NCBI GenBank assembly: GCA_029202545.1
Contig: CP119311.1
Coordinates: forward strand, 3,782,001 to 3,846,000
Reading direction: 5' to 3'
Source of the DNA: Candidatus Pseudobacter hemicellulosilyticus
GTDB taxonomy: Bacteria; Bacteroidota; Bacteroidia; Chitinophagales; Chitinophagaceae
DNA: 64,000 nucleotides
In this document: positions 1-7,496 of the stretch, in pieces
Layout of the letters: the number at the start of each line of letters is the position of its first letter
Numbering within the stretch: the stretch's first letter is position 1
The notes under the pieces: model-generated
Database searches by the model: none
The model's input: only the letters and a program-made list of their open reading frames with translations
Told to the model about the DNA's origin: nothing
Translations under genes and position numbers: made by a program

Positions 1-18
1 ACTGCGGCTGCTTACTGT

Positions 19-588
19 TCAGTTATCTGTCAGGAACACCAGCAGGCTCCTGGCGCCATGGGCGCCTATCACCAATGATTGCTCAATATCTGCTGTTTTG
101 GATGGACCGGCAATAAAAACGCCGAAGCCGGCCAGATCCTGGCCTATGACCTGGTAGGCCTGGTGCATATTGGCCACCAGGTGCTGCCGGCTGATCACCA
201 GCGCCAGGTGCTGGGCAATAAAGGGCAGCACGCGCTGACCATACTCGGCTTCTGTGAGCCAGATGGCGCCATTTTCCGCCACGCCAAACTGGCCTTTCAT
301 GACCACCAGTTCCAGCAGAGCGGGTTGGGAAAGGTACTGCCGGTACCTGTTGGGTGTATCATTGACGGTATTGAGAATGCGGGTGCGTTGCGGCAACAGA
401 TCGGCCAGCAGGCCCGGGATATAATTGATATCTGCCACTTCTATCACGTCGCCTCCTGCTTTCTGCACGGCCGAAATGAAATTGACTACCAGGTCCTGCT
501 GCGGCGCCGGAAAGCCGATCTCCGCGGGCAGTTCTGTAGGGGCAGGTTGATTGGCCTTAACGGCGGCCAGTATTTTCTCCCGGCTCAT
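19..588 (-). CDS. lutC: LutC/YkgG-type lactate utilization protein (LUD domain)
   Basis: This 189-residue cytoplasmic protein is a single LUD domain, the family of LutC, a component of the LutABC complex that oxidises L-lactate to pyruvate. The family signature is visible in AENGAIWLTE (about residue 104) and in the C-terminal GPSKTADIEQSLVIGAHG. Its start codon overlaps the lutB stop by 4 nt (ATGA), so the two are translationally coupled. It is the last gene of an operon with lutB, lutA, an SDR and a mutarotase. Family assignment is firm. That lactate from a deoxysugar is the physiological substrate is inferred from the neighbours. Confidence 0.93.
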   Translation of the reverse strand: MSREKILAAVKANQPAPTELPAEIGFPAPQQDLVVNFISAVQKAGGDVIEVADINYIPGLLADLLPQRTRILNTVNDTPNRYRQYLSQPALLELVVMKGQFGVAENGAIWLTEAEYGQRVLPFIAQHLALVISRQHLVANMHQAYQVIGQDLAGFGVFIAGPSKTADIEQSLVIGAHGARSLLVFLTDN

Positions 589-1979
589 GAGTTTGTTTTT
601 TTAGGGTTGTAGTGGGTACGATACCATTCCCTGAAAGATTGCTCCGGAACTTTGGGCAGTTCCCGCTGCCGGCCCCAGGGATTCAGCTTGCCGTTGACGG
701 CCAGCTTCGGAAACCAGCCCAGGAATTTACGGGCCACAGCGCCGGAAAGGGCAAAGCGATCGGGTTTGGCCAATACGGCGGCCATCATTTTCATACCCAG
801 CTTTTTCGCGGCAGGGCCATAACCTTCTTTCGACAATACCTGGCGCCATTTATACAATTGGGTATGGATATCAATTTTCACCGGACATACATCCGAGCAG
901 GAGCCGCAGAGCGTGGAAGCAAATGGCAGGTCGGCATTTTTGCGCATGTCCAGGTTGGGGGCCAGGATAGAACCTATGGGCCCGGCAATAGCGTTATGGT
1001 AACTATGGCCGCCACTGCGCCGGTACACGGGACAGGTATTGAGGCAGGCGCCACAGCGGATACATTTCAGGGAATTACGGAAATCTTCGCGGCCCAGCTG
1101 CGTGCTGCGTCCATTGTCCACGATCACAATATGCAGTTCCTGCCCGGGACCCGGTTCCCGGAAATGACTGGAATAGGTAGTGATGGGCTGCCCCGTGGCG
1201 CTCCGCGCCAGCAGTCGCAGGAATACACCCAGGTGTTCCATGCGCGGGATCAGTTTTTCAATGCCCATACAGGCAATATGCAGTTTGGCCAGGTGTGCGC
1301 CCAGGTCGGCATTGCCTTCATTGGTGCAGACCACAAAGGCGCCGTTCTCGGCAATGGCAAAGTTGACGCCCGTGATAGCGGCATCGGCGGCCAGGAATTT
1401 CTGGCGCAGGTGCTCACGTGCGGCAGCTGTCAGGTATTGCGGGTCCGAGGCGCCGGCGGCTGTGCCCAGGTGCTGGTGGAAGATCTCGCCCACCTGTTCT
1501 TTTTTCAGGTGGATGGCCGGCAGCACAATATGGCTGGGCGGCTCCTGGTTGAGCTGCACAATGCGTTCGCCCAGGTCGGTATCCACCACTTCGATGCCCT
1601 GCTGTTGCAGGTAAGGATTGAGGTGGCATTCTTCGGTGAGCATGGATTTGCTCTTGACCAGCTTGCGGACATGGTGTTTGGCCAGGATACTGTGTACAAT
1701 GCGGTTATGCTCGGCGGCATCGGCAGCCCAGTGGACCTGGACGCCATTGGCCAGGGCTTTTTCTTCAAAGCCGGTCAGGTATTGCTCCAGCCGGGAAAGG
1801 GTATGTTCCTTGATGGCTGAGGCCTGTGTGCGCAGGGCTTCCCATTCCGGCAGCTGCTGTGCGGCTTTGTCGCGCTTGCTGCGTACAAACCAGAGCGTCT
1901 CATCGTGCCAGTCGGCCCGTTGCTGATCCGCCAGGAATCCGGCAGCTGCGGCTGCATGTGCTTTTGGGTGCTGATCCAT
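585..1979 (-). CDS. lutB: LutB-type iron-sulfur lactate utilization protein
   Basis: This 464-residue protein has an N-terminal LUD domain (AENGAFVVCTNEGN in the middle) and a C-terminal ferredoxin-like region with two cysteine clusters: CIRCGACLNTCP at 306-317 and CGSCSDVCP at 358-366. These bind 4Fe-4S clusters and pass electrons from lactate oxidation. Length matches the LutB/YkgF family. It lies 44 nt after lutA and overlaps lutC by 4 nt. The order lutA-lutB-lutC is the usual one. All eight cluster cysteines are present, so the protein looks intact. Confidence 0.95.
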   Translation of the reverse strand: MDQHPKAHAAAAAGFLADQQRADWHDETLWFVRSKRDKAAQQLPEWEALRTQASAIKEHTLSRLEQYLTGFEEKALANGVQVHWAADAAEHNRIVHSILAKHHVRKLVKSKSMLTEECHLNPYLQQQGIEVVDTDLGERIVQLNQEPPSHIVLPAIHLKKEQVGEIFHQHLGTAAGASDPQYLTAAAREHLRQKFLAADAAITGVNFAIAENGAFVVCTNEGNADLGAHLAKLHIACMGIEKLIPRMEHLGVFLRLLARSATGQPITTYSSHFREPGPGQELHIVIVDNGRSTQLGREDFRNSLKCIRCGACLNTCPVYRRSGGHSYHNAIAGPIGSILAPNLDMRKNADLPFASTLCGSCSDVCPVKIDIHTQLYKWRQVLSKEGYGPAAKKLGMKMMAAVLAKPDRFALSGAVARKFLGWFPKLAVNGKLNPWGRQRELPKVPEQSFREWYRTHYNPKKTNS

Positions 1980-2023
1980 TTGTTATTGTTCAGTGAACCG
2001 GTGGGTGGCCACCGGTAGTTGGT

Positions 2024-2773
2024 TTATACAGTTTCGGGTAAGGGGGCGGCCAGCAGCTCCGCTATATGCATAACGGTTATGTCTAACTGCTTTCTCCTGA
2101 TCAGGCCTTCCTGGTGCATCAGGCAGCTCATATCCGTGCCGGTGAGTACGGTGGCCTGGTGGTCAACGTAATCTTTCACCCGCGACAGGCCCATGGCGGA
2201 GGATACGGCTTCTTCCGTGACGCAGAAAGTGCCGCCGAACCCACAGCATTCATCGGGTCTGCTGAGTGGCACCAGTTCCAGTCCTTCCACCATCTGCAGC
2301 AGTTGCAGGGGCTTGGAATAGAAAGGCAATACCTGCTCGGAAGAAGCTGCCAGTCGCAACCCGCGGTGTCCATGGCAGCCCTGGTGCAGGGCTACTTTTG
2401 CGGGGAAGCTGGCGGGCAGCGATTGGACCTTCACTACATCGGTCAGGAATTCACAAAGCTCATACACCCGCTCCCGGATAGCGCTGGCTGTGGCCTCCTG
2501 TTTGGGATCATGCAGGTGATCCTTTACATGCAGGGCGCAGCTGCCGGAGGGGCAGACAATATGATCGTAGCCACTGAAGGCCGCAATGAAATTGGTATTG
2601 CAGCCCTGTGTATAGTGTTCGTAGCCGCCATTGGCCATGGGCTGGCCGCAGCAGGTCTGCTTTTCCGGGAAGCTGACATCCAGTCCCAGGTTTTCCAGCA
2701 GTCGCAGGGTGGCAATGGCCACGCGGGGATAGAACTGGTCTACATAACAGGGTACAAATAAAGCTACACGCAT
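2024..2773 (-). CDS. lutA: LutA-type (Fe-S)-binding oxidoreductase subunit (CCG domains)
   Basis: This 249-residue protein carries two cysteine-rich CCG domains, as in LutA/YkgE and heterodisulfide reductase subunit B: CCGQP at 41-45 and CCGFGGTFC from 176. These sites coordinate an iron-sulfur or related cluster and form the electron-handling part of L-lactate dehydrogenase LutABC. The start codon overlaps the stop of the upstream SDR gene by one base (TGATG), which indicates translational coupling. The length is normal for the family and no key residue is missing. Confidence 0.94.
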   Translation of the reverse strand: MRVALFVPCYVDQFYPRVAIATLRLLENLGLDVSFPEKQTCCGQPMANGGYEHYTQGCNTNFIAAFSGYDHIVCPSGSCALHVKDHLHDPKQEATASAIRERVYELCEFLTDVVKVQSLPASFPAKVALHQGCHGHRGLRLAASSEQVLPFYSKPLQLLQMVEGLELVPLSRPDECCGFGGTFCVTEEAVSSAMGLSRVKDYVDHQATVLTGTDMSCLMHQEGLIRRKQLDITVMHIAELLAAPLPETV

Positions 2774-3537
2774 CAGCTGTTCAGTTTTATGAAACCACCG
2801 TCAATAGGATAATCGCAGCCGGTGATAAAACCCGCTTCATCGCTGCAAAGGTAGAGTACCAGGGCGGCCACTTCGGCGGGGGTGGCCATGCGGCCGATGG
2901 GCTGCGTTTTGGAAAGCTTTTCAAACATCTCCGCTTCCTGGCCGGCATAATTATTTTTGAGGAAGCCATCCACAAAAGGCGTATGCACGCGTGCCGGTGA
3001 TACGGAGTTGCAGCGGATATGATCCCCCAGGTAATCCTTGGCCACGGACAGGGTCATGGCCATCACAGCGCCTTTGGCGGTGGAGTATACAAAACGGTCT
3101 GCCAGGCCCACCCACGCGGCAATAGACGCCATATTGGTGATGACGCCGCCGCCCGACTGGCGGAGCAAAGGAATGGCGGCATGGATACAATTGTATACGC
3201 CTTTCACGTTGACGTTCATGACCCGGTCGAAGTCGGCTTCGGACGTGGTATCTGCCTTGCCGATATGCGCAATCCCGGCATTGTTCACCAGGATATTAAA
3301 GGCTCCGATGCCGGCAAAAGTTTGCAGTACTTCGGCCTGGCTGGATACATTACAGGCATGAGCAAACGCTTTTCCGCCGCCGGCGCTTATCTCCCGGAGG
3401 GTGTCTGCTGCATTGGTTTCCTGCAATTCAATGATATGGACTTCTGCACCTTGTGCGGCAAAGAGCAGGGAGATGGCTTTGCCAATACCACTGCCGCCGC
3501 CGGTGATCACTGCTTTTTTGTGTTGTAAGGAAAACAT
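2773..3537 (-). CDS. SDR-family dehydrogenase, probably for a (keto-deoxy)sugar acid
   Basis: This is a classical short-chain dehydrogenase of 254 residues. It has the cofactor motif TGGGSGIGK at 12-20, NNAG at 85-88, a catalytic Ser near 138 and YSTAK at 151-155. E38 at the end of beta-2 (HIIELQ) favours NAD over NADP. The operon partners are a deoxysugar mutarotase and LutABC. In non-phosphorylating L-fucose or L-rhamnose breakdown an SDR oxidises the sugar or its 2-keto-3-deoxy acid, and cleavage gives pyruvate plus lactate. That makes 2-keto-3-deoxy-L-fuconate/rhamnonate dehydrogenase the best guess. The substrate itself cannot be read from the sequence. Confidence 0.85.
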   Translation of the reverse strand: MFSLQHKKAVITGGGSGIGKAISLLFAAQGAEVHIIELQETNAADTLREISAGGGKAFAHACNVSSQAEVLQTFAGIGAFNILVNNAGIAHIGKADTTSEADFDRVMNVNVKGVYNCIHAAIPLLRQSGGGVITNMASIAAWVGLADRFVYSTAKGAVMAMTLSVAKDYLGDHIRCNSVSPARVHTPFVDGFLKNNYAGQEAEMFEKLSKTQPIGRMATPAEVAALVLYLCSDEAGFITGCDYPIDGGFIKLNS

Positions 3538-3569
3538 GACTAAATAGGTTAATGAATGCCTGACTATTG

Positions 3570-3908
3570 TTATAATTCAAAGATCCTGTCCATCAGCACC
3601 CATTTCACACCTGGTGCTGCGGCAGGCAGGGCCTGCTGGTAGCTCCACATCAGTGCTTCCCATTCCTGTACTTTGGGGTTGGCCGCATCGGCCTGCTGTT
3701 GTTTGTTGAAAGAGAACTGATCATTGACGCCCATGATCATGAAAAGGCGGTTGCCGGTGCGGTAGATCTCCATCTGCTCTATGCCTGCGGCCCGGATGCT
3801 GGCCAGTATCTCGGGCCATACAGTGCGGTGATGGGCCTCATAGGCTGCTATCACAGCAGGGTCGTTTTTGAGATCGAGGGCTAAACAATATCGTTGTGCA
3901 ACCGCCAT
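3570..3908 (-). CDS. L-rhamnose/L-fucose mutarotase family protein (RhaM-like)
   Basis: This 112-residue protein belongs to the RhaM (DUF718) family, small dimeric ferredoxin-like-fold enzymes that interconvert the alpha and beta anomers of L-rhamnose or L-fucose. Typical features are YEAHHRTVWPEI near the N-terminus, MEIYRTGNRLFMIM in the middle, and the Trp-rich WEALMWSYQQ stretch. The start chosen (MAVAQRYCL) gives the family's usual length. An in-frame ATG six codons upstream is possible. It is the first gene of the mutarotase-SDR-lutABC operon and sits divergent to lacI. The choice between rhamnose and fucose is open. Confidence 0.87.
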   Translation of the reverse strand: MAVAQRYCLALDLKNDPAVIAAYEAHHRTVWPEILASIRAAGIEQMEIYRTGNRLFMIMGVNDQFSFNKQQQADAANPKVQEWEALMWSYQQALPAAAPGVKWVLMDRIFEL

Positions 3909-4239
3909 GGCAAATTTTAACCTCAATATTCATCAATTTTGGCAAAACTTGCTTCCGGATGCCAAAATAGCTTACTAACTGGTTAAACGGAGGGATAGGG
4001 AGCATCGGAATGCCGGGTAGGTTTCCAATGGTCCTGTTCACGGAAAAAGAGTGGAAGGCTGGCGCCTGGTTGCCGGCGCCTGCCGGGTCAACAGACCTGC
4101 TATCCAGGAAAAGAGGAGGCAGGCTGGTCCTCTGGTGTCGGCGGAAAGGCTGCTGTAAAAACATTGAAGGTTGAACGGTGGAGGTTGGAAGGGCCACGCG
4201 TACCGGCTGGACGGCTGAAAAGGGCGCAGTTGCCGGAAA

Positions 4240-4256
4240 TTTTTTGGGACGAACCA
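4240..4256 (+). repeat. dispersed short repeat, copy 1 (TTTTGGGACGAACCA)
   Basis: The 15-base sequence TTTTGGGACGAACCA occurs here within a longer T run. Exact or near-exact copies occur at 10412-10430, 10540-10562 and 49234-49248, all intergenic and all in plus orientation. Function unknown. Confidence 0.7.
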
Positions 4257-4271
4257 AAACGAACTGTGAAA

Positions 4272-4288
4272 GTTTCGAAACCGTTTTC
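4272..4288. promoter_or_regulatory. LacI-type operator candidate upstream of lacI
   Basis: The 10-bp perfect palindrome GTTTCGAAAC (4272-4281) is followed directly by the overlapping GAAACCGTTTTC (4277-4288), which has the central CG of LacI/PurR-type operators. It lies 33 bp before the lacI start, which fits autoregulation. The core TTTCGAAA recurs at 7278-7285 before uxaA. Confidence 0.55.
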
Positions 4289-4320
4289 GGAAATTACGGA
4301 AAGCACCGTATTTTAGTAAT

Positions 4321-5337
4321 ATGGCAGAAGTAGACCTGAAAAGACTGGCGAAGGAACTGGGACTGGCGGTATCCACCGTATCCAGGGCCCTGCGGGATAG
4401 TTATGAGATCAGCCCCGAAACCAAGGAGCGGGTCTTTGCCCTGGCCCGGGAGCTGAACTATCAGCCCAATCCCTATGCCAGCAGCCTGCGCAAGCACAAG
4501 AGCAAGACCATTGCCGTGGTGATCCCAGAGATCGCCAATAACTTCTTTGCCCTGGCCATCAATGGTATTGAAAGTATTGCCCAGGAGAAAGGCTATCATG
4601 TGCTGATCTACCTCACCCATGAGCAGGCGTCCCGGGAAGTAGCCATTACGCAGCACTTGCAAAGCGGTCGCGTAGATGGAGTGCTGATCTCTATTTCCGG
4701 GGAGACCACCGGGCTGGATCACCTGCAGGTGCTCAAGCAGCGGGGCATTCCCATCGTGTTCTTCGACCGGGTCTCTGAAGCGCTGGACACGCCCACTGTG
4801 ACCACCAATGATTTTGAAAGTGGTTACCTGGCGGCCAGTCACCTGGTAGAGGCGGGCTGCCGGCGGATTGCTTATCTGTCGCTATCCGATAGTCTGTCCA
4901 TCACCAGTAAACGCATGGAAGGCTGCATGGCCGCCCTTCAGCAGAAAGGGATCAGCCTGGATCCTTCGCTGATGCTGCAATGCAGCAGCCAGGACCAGGC
5001 GGCCAATCACCGGGCCATCACGGAATTGCTCCAGCGGCCCGACCGGCCCGACGGCATCTTTGCATCGGTAGAGAAACTGGCCATCACTACCTATCATGTC
5101 TGTGAAGAATTGCAATTGAAAATACCGCAGCAACTGAAAGTGATCAGCTTTTCCAACCTGGAAACGGCTGCCTTGCTCAAGCCTTCGCTCACTACTATCA
5201 CCCAGCCGGCATTTGCCATTGGCAAGGAAGCGGCCTCACTGCTGTTCCGGACCCTGGAGAAAAAACATATGGGCACCGATAAAGGCAAGCTGATCCTGAA
5301 ATCAGAGCTGATGGTGCGGGAAAGCACCAGGAAGTAA
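4321..5337 (+). CDS. LacI-family transcriptional regulator
   Basis: This 338-residue regulator has an N-terminal LacI helix-turn-helix at about residues 4-30 (LKRLAKELGLAVSTVSRAL), then the hinge and linker (NPYASSLRKHKSKTIAVVIPEI), then a periplasmic-binding-protein-like sugar-binding domain to the C-terminus. It is intact and of normal length. It diverges from the mutarotase-SDR-lutABC operon and lies 2.2 kb before uxaA-uxuA. LacI-like palindromes occur just before its own start and before uxaA, so autoregulation and control of the sugar-acid genes are likely. The inducer is probably a deoxysugar or sugar-acid intermediate, which is inference from context. Confidence 0.95.
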   Translation: MAEVDLKRLAKELGLAVSTVSRALRDSYEISPETKERVFALARELNYQPNPYASSLRKHKSKTIAVVIPEIANNFFALAINGIESIAQEKGYHVLIYLTHEQASREVAITQHLQSGRVDGVLISISGETTGLDHLQVLKQRGIPIVFFDRVSEALDTPTVTTNDFESGYLAASHLVEAGCRRIAYLSLSDSLSITSKRMEGCMAALQQKGISLDPSLMLQCSSQDQAANHRAITELLQRPDRPDGIFASVEKLAITTYHVCEELQLKIPQQLKVISFSNLETAALLKPSLTTITQPAFAIGKEAASLLFRTLEKKHMGTDKGKLILKSELMVRESTRK

Positions 5338-5360
5338 GCGGCGGATACTTTTGTAGCCGA

Positions 5361-5369
5361 TGGTTCGTC
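5361..5369 (-). repeat. partial copy of dispersed repeat (GACGAACCA)
   Basis: Only the nine-base core GACGAACCA is kept, on the minus strand, 24 bp after the lacI stop. On its own this match could be chance. It is listed because it is intergenic like the complete copies. Confidence 0.25.
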
Positions 5370-5426
5370 TCTGAAAAAGTATTTCGGTTATTGTATATAG
5401 TTATACAATAGATAGACTGGCGGTGA

Positions 5427-6248
5427 TTACCGCACCACCCTATACGCCGCTACCGTTTTTCCATTAAAAGTTGGCACCCACAAAGTCTGCGTAGCAGGAT
5501 CATACCCGATATCTGCGGTATTCTTTTTCTGCTGATGCGTTTCCAGCAGCGTCTCCACTTTCCCATTGGCATGCACATAAAAAATATACCCCACCCAGGC
5601 GGTGACAATAAAATCGCCATTACCCACAGGCTCCACGCCATCACCGCCCTGGGGCAGGGTAGCTATAGGCGTGATCTTTTTCTGTGCATCTACTTTCTGG
5701 AAATTTTTGCCGGCGGCAATATAGAGATCGGAACCTACAGCTTTCACGCCGTTGACACCCGGTTGCTGGGTGAGGTACAGCTCCGGTTCGTCGCCTTCCA
5801 GTTTCCAGACGTTACCGGCTTTGGAATCTGAAATATAGGCAATGCCGGATTCTGACACCGTTACATCGTTCAGGTTAAGCGCGCCGGGCGGGCTGATCTT
5901 TTTGGTGATGCTGCCACTGGCGATGTCAATGACCACGATCTCCGTGACATCGGCCACCAGCATTTTTCCCCGGCGGATGCCGATGCCTTTGGGGGCGTTG
6001 AGACCGGTGATCCAGGTGGAGTCAAATTGTTTACCGTCGGGGCTCATCTTCCCCACACCGCCTTTACCATCTACGGCCCAGCCGGGACCATCTATCAGGG
6101 AAACATACAGGATCTTATTTTTCAGGTCGGGGTATACAGATTCCGGAATGGCTATCACGGTATCTGTTTCCCAAAGTTTTTCCAGTTTGATCTGTGCATG
6201 GAGGGAGAAGCTGCAACCGAGGACAAGGGTTAAGAGCGCATATTTCAT
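5427..6248 (-). CDS. secreted beta-propeller protein (SMP-30/gluconolactonase-like)
   Basis: This 273-residue protein begins with a signal peptide (MKYALLTLVLGCSFSLHA, cleavage near residue 19), so it is exported to the periplasm. The rest is made of repeating beta-propeller blades, such as GIGIRRGKMLVADVTEIVVID, VTVSESGIAYISDSKAGNVW and VKAVGSDLYIAAG. This resembles the SMP-30/gluconolactonase/LRE superfamily. In a sugar-acid neighbourhood a periplasmic lactonase would make sense. I could not place the metal-binding acidic residues of true lactonases, so a non-enzymatic binding propeller remains possible. It stands alone between lacI and araC. Confidence 0.7.
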   Translation of the reverse strand: MKYALLTLVLGCSFSLHAQIKLEKLWETDTVIAIPESVYPDLKNKILYVSLIDGPGWAVDGKGGVGKMSPDGKQFDSTWITGLNAPKGIGIRRGKMLVADVTEIVVIDIASGSITKKISPPGALNLNDVTVSESGIAYISDSKAGNVWKLEGDEPELYLTQQPGVNGVKAVGSDLYIAAGKNFQKVDAQKKITPIATLPQGGDGVEPVGNGDFIVTAWVGYIFYVHANGKVETLLETHQQKKNTADIGYDPATQTLWVPTFNGKTVAAYRVVR

Positions 6249-6294
6249 ATGTCAGGCTTTAGGCAATGAAGATAATGCTCTTTCGCTGCAAAGT

Positions 6295-7161
6295 TCAGGC
6301 CATGAACTCCTTTTGATAACCCAGGGGACTTTTGCCGGTGATCAGCTTGAAATACTTGTGGAAGCTGGTAAAATTGTTGAAGCCGCTTTCATAACAAAGC
6401 TGCTTGATGCTCAGGTTGTTTTCAATGAGCAGCTTGCAGGCCTGGCCTACCCGCAGTTCTATCAGGAACTGAGAATAGGTCTTGCGGGTCCTGGATTTAA
6501 AATAACGGCAGAAAGAGTTGGGGCTGATATTGGCCACGGCCGATATCTCTTCCAGGTTGATGCGCCGCTTGAAATTTTTGAGGGAATAATCGTAGATGGC
6601 GTTTACGCGCTCGCTGTCGCCTTCCAGCAGGCCCTGTTTGAAGCCCAGGGAGGAGAGGGGCGCCAGCTGTTTGCACTCGGAGATGCATTGCAGAGCTTCC
6701 ATCAGCAGCATGATGCGCTGGATGCCATCTGCGTTGAGCAACTGCTCCATCAGCTCGGCTACCTTCTGGCGGGTTTTGCCGGTGACCTGCAGGCCGCGAC
6801 GGGCTTTCTCCAATAAGGATTTGATGGCCATATTCTCCGGCAGGAGCAGGAACTGATCGCCCCAGAAATTCTCACAGAAATGCGCTACGCGGATGTCCGC
6901 CTGGAGGCGGCTGTTCTCCTCAAAATAGGTATCGTCAAAACGCCAGTAATGCGGCAGCTGGGAGCCAAGTAATAAGATGTCACCGGATTTGAACGACTTG
7001 ATACTATCCCCAATGAACTGGGTGCCTTCTCCTTTCCTGAAATGGATCAACTCAATTTCCGGATGGTAATGCCAGCGGTTATTAATGTAGGGGACGGTGT
7101 CCCTGCGTACGCTAAAAGAGTGCCTGGGTGCCTTGGAAACCTTCAGTAATTGGGGCCTCAT
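6295..7161 (-). CDS. AraC-family transcriptional regulator with cupin sensor domain
   Basis: This 288-residue regulator has an N-terminal cupin fold (HYHPEIELIHFRKGEGTQFI and SGDILLLGSQLPHYW, about residues 30-75). The C-terminal AraC DNA-binding domain has two helix-turn-helix motifs: NLEEISAVANISPNSFCRYF and the second around LSIKQLCYESGFNNFTSFHK. This architecture is common for regulators of glycan and sugar-acid genes. It diverges from uxaA across a 335-bp gap holding a LacI-like palindrome. It could control uxaA-uxuA or the neighbouring propeller gene. The ligand is unknown. Confidence 0.93.
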   Translation of the reverse strand: MRPQLLKVSKAPRHSFSVRRDTVPYINNRWHYHPEIELIHFRKGEGTQFIGDSIKSFKSGDILLLGSQLPHYWRFDDTYFEENSRLQADIRVAHFCENFWGDQFLLLPENMAIKSLLEKARRGLQVTGKTRQKVAELMEQLLNADGIQRIMLLMEALQCISECKQLAPLSSLGFKQGLLEGDSERVNAIYDYSLKNFKRRINLEEISAVANISPNSFCRYFKSRTRKTYSQFLIELRVGQACKLLIENNLSIKQLCYESGFNNFTSFHKYFKLITGKSPLGYQKEFMA

Positions 7162-7269
7162 TCATATGGTTTTTAGTGATCGCTGTTAGTGATTGCTGCC
7201 AGCTGCAACCGGGGTACAATTTGCCTGTTTTTTAGCATAACAGATGTTAATCCAGCTTAGTTTTTTTAT

Positions 7270-7293
7270 GCAAACGATTTCGAAAACGATTGC
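7270..7293. promoter_or_regulatory. 24-bp LacI-type palindrome between araC and uxaA
   Basis: The half-sites GCAAACGATTTC and GAAAACGATTGC form an imperfect palindrome centred on TTTCGAAA. All mismatches are A opposite A. It is the only marked structure in the 335-bp gap 7162-7496 and shares its core with the site before lacI. It lies 204 bp before uxaA and 109 bp before araC, so it may serve either gene. Confidence 0.6.
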
Positions 7294-7496
7294 GTAATAA
7301 ATAATAGTATTTTCTGTATTGCTATGAAAATGAATATTCTATGACTTTTATGAGCCGTCTGAGGCCACAAACCGGAAAATATACCCATCCGGGGGAGATG
7401 CCAATTTAGCTTAGTGGATTGTCAATAGTGCCGGTAATTGGCCCTTTTCTTCGTGCGTTCTTTGCAGCAGTAATCATCCCAGCCAAACAAAAAGCA

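Larger units (their letters stand above)
3909..4320. other. divergent intergenic region between mutarotase operon and lacI
   Basis: I see no convincing gene in these 412 bases. The region holds one copy of the dispersed repeat (4240-4256), a LacI-like palindrome next to lacI, and a GGCGCC-rich patch near 4060. The minus-strand operon start is preceded by TAAAATTTG, an imperfect -7 element with a 3-nt rather than 2-nt spacer. Confidence 0.6.

Noticed and set aside
612..1820. Long open frame on the plus strand opposite lutB
   Set aside because: It is a mirror of lutB codon bias; its product shows no domain, and lutB with its cysteine clusters is clearly the real gene.
3838..4376. Minus-strand open frames in the mutarotase-lacI gap
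   Set aside because: Pro/Ser/Arg-rich translations without a family match, overlapping the start of lacI and the mutarotase gene.
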